The position numbers and the translations under genes were made by a program. Shown in pieces: positions 6,772 to 14,317 of a stretch of DNA of 21,024 nt (the stretch's first letter is position 1; each line of letters opens with the position of its first letter). The notes under the pieces are model-generated. The model did not search any database, had not been told where the DNA came from, and saw nothing but the letters and a program-made list of their open reading frames with translations. Source of the DNA: an uncultured Fidelibacterota bacterium (GTDB lineage: Bacteria; Fidelibacterota; Marinisomatia; Marinisomatales; UBA1611); assembly GCA_937893835.1 (NCBI GenBank), contig CALCSS010000155.1, positions 1 to 21,024 on the forward strand, in the 5' to 3' direction.

Positions 6772-7397
6772 AGATCAATTCCTGAAAATGCCATGAATGC
6801 CATGGAAACCAATCCTGTTAATAACATGGTTATTCCAACACCCCTTAGTTGGACAGGTACGTTTGAATATCTGATTCTGTGTCTTATGGCAGCCATTGAG
6901 GTTATGGCCAAGAAAAAACCAACACCAGACCCAAACCCATATACGGTAGATTCAATAAAAGTATATTCCCTTTCAACGAGAAACATAGAACCACCTAATA
7001 TTGCACAATTAACAGCGATCAGAGGTAGGAATATGCCAAGACTTATATATAGAGTTGGAGCAAAACGATCCAAGGTCATCTCTACCAATTGAACCATTGC
7101 CGCAATGACAGCAATGAAAATGATACTATTTAAAAAACTAAGGTTGATTGTAGTTGTACCATTTACCCCGTATTCAGGATTCAACCAGACCAAGGCTCCA
7201 TCCTTCAAAAGATAATTATGAATGGTCCAATTTGCTGGTGCTGTTATGGTAAGAACGAATATAACTGCAAAGCCTAGGCCAATGGATGTATCTACCTTCT
7301 TGGATATTGCAAGGAATGAACACATTCCAAGAAAATAAGCAAGTAGTATATTTTCTATGAAGATCGCTTTGGTAAGTATGCTAATATAATGTTCCAA
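6768..7397 (-). CDS. nqrE: Na+-NQR subunit E (membrane subunit), TTG start
   Basis: NqrE is an integral membrane subunit that, with NqrD, holds an iron centre (2Fe-2S) in the middle of the membrane. Its cysteine ligands are visible as Cys26 (FLGMCSFLA) and Cys131 (AVNCAILGG). Six hydrophobic segments are apparent, and the C-terminal half keeps family motifs YGFGSGVGFFLAI and LRGVGITML. The first codon is TTG (7397-7395). The encoded N-terminus MEHYISILTKAIFIEN matches the known start of NqrE almost exactly, and an AGAGGA ribosome site lies 9 bases upstream, so the TTG is well supported. At 209 residues it is about 11 longer than Vibrio NqrE, owing to a longer loop near residues 65-84. It follows nqrD by 5 bases and overlaps nqrF by 4. 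Confidence 0.97.
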   Translation of the reverse strand: MEHYISILTKAIFIENILLAYFLGMCSFLAISKKVDTSIGLGFAVIFVLTITAPANWTIHNYLLKDGALVWLNPEYGVNGTTTINLSFLNSIIFIAVIAAMVQLVEMTLDRFAPTLYISLGIFLPLIAVNCAILGGSMFLVEREYTFIESTVYGFGSGVGFFLAITSMAAIRHRIRYSNVPVQLRGVGITMLLTGLVSMAFMAFSGIDL

Positions 7398-7402
7398 AGT
7401 CT

Positions 7403-8029
7403 CTATTCCTCTTTAACTCCACTAACTATTCGTTGACCCCATACAATTAGACCAAGTATTATGAAGGCACCTGGAGACAATACCATTAATCCCATATTCT
7501 GATATCCCGCAGCATAAAATGAATCAGGTATGACAGAAAATCCATAGACTGTTCCACTACCCAATAACTCTCTAAAAAAGGCTACCGATATAAGAATACC
7601 TCCATATCCCAGACCATTGCCCAATCCATCAAGAAAGGATTTCCCAGGTGTATTTTGCATGGCAAATGCCTCTGCCCTACCCATCACGATGCAATTTGTG
7701 ATAATCAATGCTACAAACACTGATAGTTGTTTACTGATGTCATACATATAAGCCTGCAATATCTGGTCGGTCAAGATCACTAGACTCGCAATGACAGATA
7801 ACTGAACGATGATCCTGACTTTTCCTGGTATCATATTCCTGATTATGGAGATCAATGTATTAGATACCGACAATACCGAGACCACGGCCAATGTCATTAC
7901 CACTGCGGTATTCAACTGAACAGTAACAGCCAAGGCAGAGCAAATACCAAGTACCTGAAGACTGATAGGATTATTCTTCATCAGAGGATCGGTTAGTGCA
8001 TCTTTTGATTTCTTATCAAGAACTGACAT
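7403..8029 (-). CDS. nqrD: Na+-NQR subunit D (membrane subunit)
   Basis: NqrD pairs with NqrE as an inverted-topology membrane dimer that carries the intramembrane iron centre and takes part in Na+ translocation. The 208-residue product has six hydrophobic segments. The conserved cysteines are Cys30 (LGICSALAV) and Cys113 (ITNCIVMGRAEAFA), one residue from the Vibrio numbering. The downstream block KSFLDGLGNGLGYGGILI and the FFRELLGSG motif are typical of the NqrD/RnfE family. Presence in a complete nqrA-F set rules out an Rnf complex. The ATG shares one base with the nqrC stop (TAATG). Confidence 0.97.
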   Translation of the reverse strand: MSVLDKKSKDALTDPLMKNNPISLQVLGICSALAVTVQLNTAVVMTLAVVSVLSVSNTLISIIRNMIPGKVRIIVQLSVIASLVILTDQILQAYMYDISKQLSVFVALIITNCIVMGRAEAFAMQNTPGKSFLDGLGNGLGYGGILISVAFFRELLGSGTVYGFSVIPDSFYAAGYQNMGLMVLSPGAFIILGLIVWGQRIVSGVKEE

Positions 8030-8730
8030 TAGATGTCTCCATTCCTGATCTTTTGAAAAAATGGTTCGTATTTTTCTAGATCTTCAACAAGAAATGATTC
8101 TAGGCCTTTACTTGTGATCGTTGCTCCAGATATGCCATCCACCTCATATGGACTATCGGGATTGGCCTTACCTTTGATGACCTTGATACCTACGAGATTT
8201 CCTTTTTCATCAATGAATCTCTTTCCGACAAAATTCTTCTGAAACCAAGGCTTCTCGACCTCGCCTCCAAGACCCGGTGTCTCCTTATGAGCGTAAAAGG
8301 TTATTCCTTTTGCAGTAATGCCATCAGGCTCAATTGCAAAATAACCATAGAGGGTGGACCAAAGCCCCTTTCCTGATATTGGAATCGCATAACCTCTAAC
8401 TTCACCATTCTCTTTATCAACATAAATAGGCAAATTTTCCTTATCAGCTTCAGTATCAATAGATTTTGGATCGATATCAGTGTGGTCGCCTTTTGCATTC
8501 AAGACATAGGCATCTATTTTCTGTGCAAATATTCTTTTGATATCATCAGATGTCCATGAACTTTCAGGTTGTGGCCTATGACCAAGTGAGGATAGAATAT
8601 TTTTCTTACTGTCATTCTCAACATTGATCTCCTGTCTCTCTTTCAATGTACCATTTGCAATGGAAAGAAATGATCCAAGTATAATAGTAACTATAGAGGT
8701 AAAGATAATCGTATATGAGTTACTGTGCAT
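8029..8730 (-). CDS. nqrC: Na+-NQR subunit C, covalent FMN protein
   Basis: NqrC is anchored by one N-terminal helix (about residues 6-25) and carries a periplasmic domain with FMN attached to a threonine by ApbE. The flavinylation motif DGISGATITS is intact at residues 198-207, with Thr204 the expected attachment site. The upstream block HKETPGLGGEVEKPWFQKNF (148-167) is the usual FMN-domain signature. At 233 residues it is slightly shorter than the Vibrio protein (about 257). The ATG at 8728-8730 lies inside the end of nqrB (11-base overlap). The apbE gene at the end of the same array supplies the modifying enzyme. Confidence 0.97.
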   Translation of the reverse strand: MHSNSYTIIFTSIVTIILGSFLSIANGTLKERQEINVENDSKKNILSSLGHRPQPESSWTSDDIKRIFAQKIDAYVLNAKGDHTDIDPKSIDTEADKENLPIYVDKENGEVRGYAIPISGKGLWSTLYGYFAIEPDGITAKGITFYAHKETPGLGGEVEKPWFQKNFVGKRFIDEKGNLVGIKVIKGKANPDSPYEVDGISGATITSKGLESFLVEDLEKYEPFFQKIRNGDI

Positions 8731-9904
8731 AACGCAACAATCTCTTTTTTATATTACTTTGCACAACAAAATAGTCGATCAAGGGAGCGAATGCGTTCAT
8801 CAATAATATAGCTAGCATAATGCCTTCTGGATAAGCTGGATTGATACTTCGAATGATCACTGTCAACATCCCAATAAGAATTCCATATATCCATCGACCT
8901 TTGTTTGTATGTGCACCTGTGACTGGCTCTGTGGCCATGAATACAGTACCAAACATGAAACTTCCCATCACTAAGTGATAGTGTGGAGGGATTGTCAGCA
9001 TTGCATTCGTTGAATAAGGAGCCAATAAATTTGTTACCAAGGCCATGAACGTCATCCCCATTACTGAACCTAGCATTATTCTCCAACTAGTAATTCCAAC
9101 AAATACCAGAAAAAATGCAGCGAGTAATATTAACCATTTATTTGTCTCACCAATGGATCCTGGAATCCATCCCATGAACATATTGATCCAGGAAAAATCA
9201 AAGACAAGATCCGAGCTCGCTTTATCAAGGAGGTCTATGGCATTTGCATTCGTTTGTCCTGCGGGAATACTAAGGGCAGTCGGACCAGAATATCCATCTG
9301 GGGACAATGCCCATACCTTATCACCAGAGATATCTGCGGGATAGGTAAAATAAAGAAAGGCTCTTGCTGTGAGTGCAGGATTGAATATGTTCATACCAAC
9401 ACCACCAAAGATCTCTTTTCCAATAACGATTCCAAAACTTGTGGCCACTGCAACTTGCCATAGTGGAATTGATGGAGGTAATGTCAACGGTATCAAGGCA
9501 CACGTCACTAAGAATCCCTCAGATATTGGGTGCTTTCGTACAACTCCAAAGAGTAATTCCCAAAAAGCACCTGAGACGAATGTTACTGCAATTACAGGAC
9601 CGATGGCCAGAATACCTATACTCAGATTATCTAACCAATTCGTGTCTAGACCAAAGATCAGTGCTTTTTGGTAACCTACATTCATTGCTCCAAATACATA
9701 ACATGGTATCAATACAATGACAACAAGAATCATCACTCTTTTCACATCAACACTATCTCTTATATGAGGACCAGATTCTATTCTCTCATCAGAACTAAAA
9801 AGTATGGTGTCTGTTGCCTCATAGATGGGAGCAAATCTTTCTAGCCTACCACCATCTTTGAATTCAGGCTCAACCTTATCAAGAATATCTCTAAGCCATT
9901 TCAT
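8720..9904 (-). CDS. nqrB: Na+-NQR subunit B, membrane subunit with covalent FMN and riboflavin
   Basis: NqrB is the large membrane subunit thought to form the main Na+ channel. It carries a covalent FMN and lies next to the quinone site. Family features: about ten hydrophobic segments, GKEIFGGVGMNIFNPALTAR (164-183 from the upstream GTG), HYHLVMGSFMFGTVFMATEP and TGAHTNKGRWIYG. The FMN-attachment region reads DGYSGPTALS with Thr209 the expected site; the usual alanine before it is proline here (reported separately). I place the start at the ATG 9902-9904, because a GAAGG ribosome site lies 6 bases upstream. A GTG at 9908-9910 that overlaps the nqrA stop would add two residues. It overlaps nqrC by 11 bases. 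Length (394) is close to the family norm. Confidence 0.96.
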   Translation of the reverse strand: MKWLRDILDKVEPEFKDGGRLERFAPIYEATDTILFSSDERIESGPHIRDSVDVKRVMILVVIVLIPCYVFGAMNVGYQKALIFGLDTNWLDNLSIGILAIGPVIAVTFVSGAFWELLFGVVRKHPISEGFLVTCALIPLTLPPSIPLWQVAVATSFGIVIGKEIFGGVGMNIFNPALTARAFLYFTYPADISGDKVWALSPDGYSGPTALSIPAGQTNANAIDLLDKASSDLVFDFSWINMFMGWIPGSIGETNKWLILLAAFFLVFVGITSWRIMLGSVMGMTFMALVTNLLAPYSTNAMLTIPPHYHLVMGSFMFGTVFMATEPVTGAHTNKGRWIYGILIGMLTVIIRSINPAYPEGIMLAILLMNAFAPLIDYFVVQSNIKKRLLRYAQ

Positions 9905-9906
9905 GG

Positions 9907-11238
9907 TCACCCTTCATCTTCCATTAGGTCAAGGCCTCTTCTGATAACACTTCCAACATCTATCTTGCTTGGGCATGCAAAAGAACAAAGTGCAAAATCT
10001 TCATCATCACACTCCCAAATGCCTAATTGCTCCATCTCTTCTATGTCTTCTGCTAGAATTGCTCGATATAATGGATTAGGCATGATATCCATTGGCAGAA
10101 CATCCTCCCATGCATCAAGAGGAACCATGGCACGTAACTCGCCATTTTGAGAGGTAGTAAAATCAAACTCATTGGTTTCAAAAGATAAGAATGTATTTGT
10201 TAGACTATATTTTGTAGAACTACTACCAAGTGCTAACATACCTAAGAATGGTCTCTTGACCTCATCATTGATGATCGTTAGAGATGAATCATAGTATCCT
10301 AGGTAACCATTGATGTCAACTGAATTGCCAGTCAGCACATCACCTGATACCAGTCTGACAGACCTATCCAAAGACTGATCTTTTAAAAGTGATCGGATAC
10401 TTGTTCCAGATATAGTCTGTACTATTTGTGGATTTGATGCTCCAGACCCACCAATTGACACAATACATTTAGGGTCGTAAAGACCTGTATGGAATAATCC
10501 ACCGATCGCTATGACATGTTGAGCATTCACAGTCCATACGATATCTCCAGGTTTAAGGGGGCTAATATGATGAATCTGTATCCCAACATTGCCCGCTGGA
10601 TGTGGACCTGAGATAGTTTGATTTACAGCACCATCAAACCCCATCGGTTTTTCCGATGTCAAGTAAACATTGCCTGAGGTCAATTTACTTAATGCCTTCA
10701 ACCCCATCTGAAACTTATCTTTTTGAGAATCAATTACAGTTGCAAGATCAACAGAAATGGGTGCTGTATTGTAACCTGATATGAAAATATCTCTAGGGGT
10801 TCCACTTGGATCCGCAACCTTGTTAAATGGACGCTGCCTGATCAGTGGAAAAATATTTGCCTTTAAAAGGCTCTCCAATATTATTTCACGGGTGGCTGAG
10901 TTCAATTGCGCATCAGAGAAGGTATCAAATGGTTCTATTTTTTTTTCTTCTACAGTAATCTCTATCTTATCTATTACCCTTCTCGCACCAAGTTGAATAG
11001 TACTTACCACACCACTAGCAGGAGATCCCCACTTGACTTCAGGCTTAAGCTTATCATAGAACAGTGGTGATCCAACACTGACTGCATCACCTTCACTTAC
11101 AATTAATTTTGGTTTCACACCTCTAAATGATCTAGGGCAAATGGAAACCTTATCCGGTACTATTTCTGAAGGAATTTGATTTATTGGAGCACCCTTTATT
11201 CGTACGTCATGCCCTTTCTTGATATTTATATGGTTCAA
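9907..11238 (-). CDS. nqrA: Na+-NQR subunit A, TTG start
   Basis: NqrA is the cytoplasm-facing peripheral subunit of Na+-NQR that contacts NqrB and has been linked to ubiquinone binding; it has no redox cofactor. The 443-residue product begins with the family pattern INIKKGHDVRIKGAP, then VKWGSPASGVVSTIQLGARRVI (lipoyl-like barrel), GTPRDIFISGYNTAPI, SGPHPAGNVGIQIHH and a C-terminal CSFACPSKIDVGSVIRRGL typical of NqrA/RnfC-like proteins. The only usable start codon giving this N-terminus is TTG (11238-11236). No purine-rich ribosome site precedes it; instead a perfect TATAAT lies just upstream. The gene begins 13 bases after the nuoN stop, so the two respiratory operons are physically joined. 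Its end overlaps the possible GTG start of nqrB. Confidence 0.96.
   Translation of the reverse strand: MNHINIKKGHDVRIKGAPINQIPSEIVPDKVSICPRSFRGVKPKLIVSEGDAVSVGSPLFYDKLKPEVKWGSPASGVVSTIQLGARRVIDKIEITVEEKKIEPFDTFSDAQLNSATREIILESLLKANIFPLIRQRPFNKVADPSGTPRDIFISGYNTAPISVDLATVIDSQKDKFQMGLKALSKLTSGNVYLTSEKPMGFDGAVNQTISGPHPAGNVGIQIHHISPLKPGDIVWTVNAQHVIAIGGLFHTGLYDPKCIVSIGGSGASNPQIVQTISGTSIRSLLKDQSLDRSVRLVSGDVLTGNSVDINGYLGYYDSSLTIINDEVKRPFLGMLALGSSSTKYSLTNTFLSFETNEFDFTTSQNGELRAMVPLDAWEDVLPMDIMPNPLYRAILAEDIEEMEQLGIWECDDEDFALCSFACPSKIDVGSVIRRGLDLMEDEG
9911..9915 (-). promoter_or_regulatory. Ribosome binding site favouring the nqrB ATG start
   Basis: GAAGG on the minus strand lies 6 bases before the ATG at 9904 and directly abuts the alternative GTG at 9910. 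The spacing therefore favours the ATG. The site is contained in the last codons of nqrA. Confidence 0.55.
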
Positions 11239-11244
11239 TATATT

Positions 11245-11250
11245 ATTATA
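11245..11250 (-). promoter_or_regulatory. Possible internal -10 box in front of nqrA
   Basis: A perfect TATAAT on the minus strand lies in the 13-base nuoN-nqrA gap and ends 7 bases before the first base of the nqrA TTG codon. No good -35 box is found at 16-18 bases spacing. If real it would give a leaderless or near-leaderless nqrA message. Chance occurrence in AT-rich DNA is the main alternative. Confidence 0.25.
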
Positions 11251-11251
11251 G

Positions 11252-12745
11252 TTAAATGGTTTGAATAAAGAAGACCAAGGAGTTCTCTATCCAATCTGCA
11301 ACAGGTACCCAGTAAATACCCAGAATAAGGGTTGGGATAGCAGTGAAAACAAGCATTCCAGTGATCACCCTTGAAGGAAATAAGATTGTTTCTTTTCTCT
11401 CACCTTCAAAATACATGACCTTCACCACTCTTAGGTAATAGTACAGAGAGATAACACTGTTGAGGCCTCCTGCCACAACAAGCCAATAGAAAGATTCACC
11501 TCCATTGATCAAGGAGGCAAAGATATAGAACTTACCAATAAATCCAGCAGTCGGAGGGAGACCTGTTAGTGAGACCATGAACAAGGTCATTACTCCTCCA
11601 ACGAGAGGCATCTCCCAACCTAGACCTTTGTAATCATCAAATGACTCACCTTGTGTCTTATTTTTTATTGTGATCACAACAAAAAATGCTCCAAGATTCA
11701 TAAATAGATACATAAAGACATATAACATGATTGCATAGATGCCATCCCCTGACATTACAGGCATCGCCAATAGCATATAACCAGCGTGGGCAATACTTGA
11801 GTATGCAAGCATACGTTTTACATTATCTTGCTGGATCGCGACCACATTACCAACTGTCATTGTGACCAAAGCAATGAGGCTAATAATATTTGCCCATGGT
11901 AAATCAGTGGTTGAGACTCCACCAAGCCCTGCCATTGCACCTCCATCTGCCAATACTTGATTAAAAAATCTAATCATCATGGCAAGTGCTCCGGCCTTGG
12001 GAGCAACAGAAAGATAGGCGGTGATGGAGGTAGGCGAACCCTCATATACATCTGGAGTCCAAAAATGAAATGGAACAGCAGAAACCTTATATCCAAACCC
12101 TGCCAAAATCATGATCACAGAAATAATGATGGCAGTGCTTGCACCTTGGTCAGAAGAGGACAAGGCCTGCTGTATTTGAAAGAAATTGGTACTGCCTGTC
12201 AGTCCATATACATAACTCAGACCAAATAGCATTATTCCTGATGAGAATGCTCCGTAGACCACATATTTCAATGCAGCCTCATTGGAACGAGTGCTCTGCT
12301 TTAGATACCCAGCAAGCACAAACGACATGATGGATACTATCTCAATGGAAAGGTATACCATGACAAGGTCAATGGATGAGACCATTAGAAAGAGACCAAA
12401 AGTAACAATGCCCAGAAGAGTGAAATATTCACCTTTCCTATAATCATTCAACTCATCATTATATAGACTAAAAATAGAAACCAATATGGTAGCAAGTACG
12501 ATCACCATCTTAAAAAAGCTCGAGAATGGATCTAGCACGATCGCATCTGTGAAAAGTGTTGTCGTTATACCATCATCTTGGACATATATGGCAATAGAGA
12601 CTGCCACAAGACCGAAAACCAATAACCATCCAACCTTACCAGAGTCTTTGCTTTTCAAGAAAAGATCATATATGATGACAGCGAGGATGACAACTGTGAG
12701 CAGTAACTCTGGATAATAATAGGATAGGCTTTGGAGATTGTTCAT
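11252..12745 (-). CDS. nuoN: Complex I subunit NuoN (antiporter-like membrane subunit)
   Basis: NuoN is one of three antiporter-like subunits that form the proton channels of the membrane arm of complex I. The 497-residue product has about 14 hydrophobic segments. Key charged residues sit in the expected places: Glu135 (YLSIEIVS), Lys220 (GFGYKVSAVPFHFW) and Lys250 (SVAPKAGAL). The motif PDVYEGSPTSITAYLS and NVKRMLAYSSIAHAGYML are diagnostic. It follows nuoM by 2 bases and is the last nuo gene; nqrA starts 13 bases later with no terminator between. Confidence 0.97.
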   Translation of the reverse strand: MNNLQSLSYYYPELLLTVVILAVIIYDLFLKSKDSGKVGWLLVFGLVAVSIAIYVQDDGITTTLFTDAIVLDPFSSFFKMVIVLATILVSIFSLYNDELNDYRKGEYFTLLGIVTFGLFLMVSSIDLVMVYLSIEIVSIMSFVLAGYLKQSTRSNEAALKYVVYGAFSSGIMLFGLSYVYGLTGSTNFFQIQQALSSSDQGASTAIIISVIMILAGFGYKVSAVPFHFWTPDVYEGSPTSITAYLSVAPKAGALAMMIRFFNQVLADGGAMAGLGGVSTTDLPWANIISLIALVTMTVGNVVAIQQDNVKRMLAYSSIAHAGYMLLAMPVMSGDGIYAIMLYVFMYLFMNLGAFFVVITIKNKTQGESFDDYKGLGWEMPLVGGVMTLFMVSLTGLPPTAGFIGKFYIFASLINGGESFYWLVVAGGLNSVISLYYYLRVVKVMYFEGERKETILFPSRVITGMLVFTAIPTLILGIYWVPVADWIENSLVFFIQTI

Positions 12746-12747
12746 TG

Positions 12748-14292
12748 CTACATGCTTGCAAAAGTTGCAAATGATACCACATGGTTAATTATACTATCCA
12801 TCGTACTGGATATGATATCCAGATATGGCGCAGGGTATATCCCAAGAAACAATGTAATGATCAATAGAGGAACAACTGTGAATAATTCCATTCGGTTTAT
12901 TTCAGGTAGGTCCGAATATTTTTCATTTAATTCACCAAAGAAAATTCTTTGGAATGCCCATAGAAAATAAGCGGCATTGAGAAGTATCCCGATAGTGGAA
13001 GCAATGACTATACCCTTGTATACAGGAAAAGCGCCTATAAAACACATGGCCTCGCTAATAAAACCTGATAGACCCGGAAGACCAAGGCCAGCAAAAAATG
13101 CGACTGCAGTAATACCCGTATAGATAGGCATCTGGGTTGCAAGTCCACCAAAGCCCTCGATCTCTCTATGATGTGCCCTCTCATAAATGACGCCAACCAG
13201 AATGAATAGCATTGCGGATATTGTCCCATGATTGAACATTTGGAAAACAGCACCACCTAGTCCTGCTTGCGCAGCCTTCATATTCAATCCATGGGCCTCA
13301 CCCGCAGCAACAACTGCTGCCATGCCTATTAAAGAATATCCCATATGATTCACACTTGAGTAGGCAACTAATTTCTTCAGATCTTTTTGAGCTAACGCAC
13401 AGAGTCCTCCCCAAACGACGTTAATTAGTCCCAATAAGGCCAATGCAGTTGAAAACCAGTATACACCATCTGGCATTAATCCATAGTTAACTCTTATTAT
13501 ACCATAGACGCCTAGTTTTAATAGGATTCCTGCAAGAAGGACGGAGATTGCGGTTGGTGCCTCAACGTGTGCAAGTGGCAGCCACGTGTGGAATGGAAAG
13601 ACAGGAACCTTAATCGCAAAACCTATGAAAAGAAGAACCCATATTACCTTTATCGCACTCATTCCCCACCAGAGAATGCCTCCCAGTGCCTCGGGTGCAA
13701 CTCTAGTGAGTTCTAAAATATCAAATGTCTTACCACAGTAGAAATAGAGGCCTAGAATTCCAACTAGCATCAATACCGAACCAAATAACGTATATAAAAA
13801 GAATTTTATTGCTGCATATTCCCTTTGAGGTCCTCCCCACATCCCAATCAAGAAATACATTGGTAGCAACATGACCTCCCAAAAAATATAGAAAAGGAAG
13901 AAATCCAGTGACAGGAATACACCCATGACTCCTGTATTAAGTAATAGGAAAAGGGCAAAATAACCCTTAACAGCCTTTTTTATATTCCAACTGACGAATA
14001 CCCCTATGAAGAAGAGCATCCCAGTCAAGATGACCATAGGAAGACTCAGGCCATCGACGCCTAGATGATATGCAATATTGAATGAGGGAATCCACTCTGC
14101 CCATTCCTTGAATTGCATTGATCCATCTTGGGAATCAAAAGCACTCCACAGCAATAAGGTCACCAAGAATTGAGTCCCTGTTGTTACCGCTGCAGAAGTT
14201 CTGATCAGATCTTCTTTTTCACGCGGTATAAATGCAATGGCGACCATCCCCATGACGGGTAGCCAAATAAGCAAACTGAGAATATGTTCCAT
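12748..14292 (-). CDS. nuoM: Complex I subunit NuoM (antiporter-like membrane subunit)
   Basis: NuoM is the central antiporter-like channel subunit of complex I. The 514-residue product has about 14 hydrophobic segments. The essential residues are present: Glu139 (IFWEVMLLPMYFLIG), Lys228 (GFAIKVPVFPFHTWLP) and Lys259 (GILLKLGVYG). The sequence AHVEAPTAISVLLAG and DLKKLVAYSSVNHMGYSL are family signatures. Its ATG at 14290-14292 has a strong AGGGG ribosome site 5 bases upstream, in a 25-base gap after nuoL. This is the widest gap within the nuo array. Confidence 0.97.
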   Translation of the reverse strand: MEHILSLLIWLPVMGMVAIAFIPREKEDLIRTSAAVTTGTQFLVTLLLWSAFDSQDGSMQFKEWAEWIPSFNIAYHLGVDGLSLPMVILTGMLFFIGVFVSWNIKKAVKGYFALFLLLNTGVMGVFLSLDFFLFYIFWEVMLLPMYFLIGMWGGPQREYAAIKFFLYTLFGSVLMLVGILGLYFYCGKTFDILELTRVAPEALGGILWWGMSAIKVIWVLLFIGFAIKVPVFPFHTWLPLAHVEAPTAISVLLAGILLKLGVYGIIRVNYGLMPDGVYWFSTALALLGLINVVWGGLCALAQKDLKKLVAYSSVNHMGYSLIGMAAVVAAGEAHGLNMKAAQAGLGGAVFQMFNHGTISAMLFILVGVIYERAHHREIEGFGGLATQMPIYTGITAVAFFAGLGLPGLSGFISEAMCFIGAFPVYKGIVIASTIGILLNAAYFLWAFQRIFFGELNEKYSDLPEINRMELFTVVPLLIITLFLGIYPAPYLDIISSTMDSIINHVVSFATFASM

Positions 14293-14317
14293 CTTTTCCC
14301 CTACTCACACATTTGTG

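Noticed and set aside
8301..8498. Open frames within nqrC, nqrB and other genes in alternative frames or on the opposite strand
   Set aside because: They lie wholly inside well-identified genes, have low-complexity or atypical composition and no recognisable domains.
10642..10658. Perfect inverted repeat CATCGG-TTTTT-CCGATG inside nqrA
   Set aside because: It lies in the middle of the gene with no T-tract after the stem and simply encodes conserved-looking nqrA sequence.
6768..11238. Rnf (ferredoxin:NAD+) complex as the identity of the six-gene membrane operon
   Set aside because: NqrA and NqrF are both present with their diagnostic motifs and the order is nqrABCDEF; no RnfB or RnfC iron-sulfur repeats occur.
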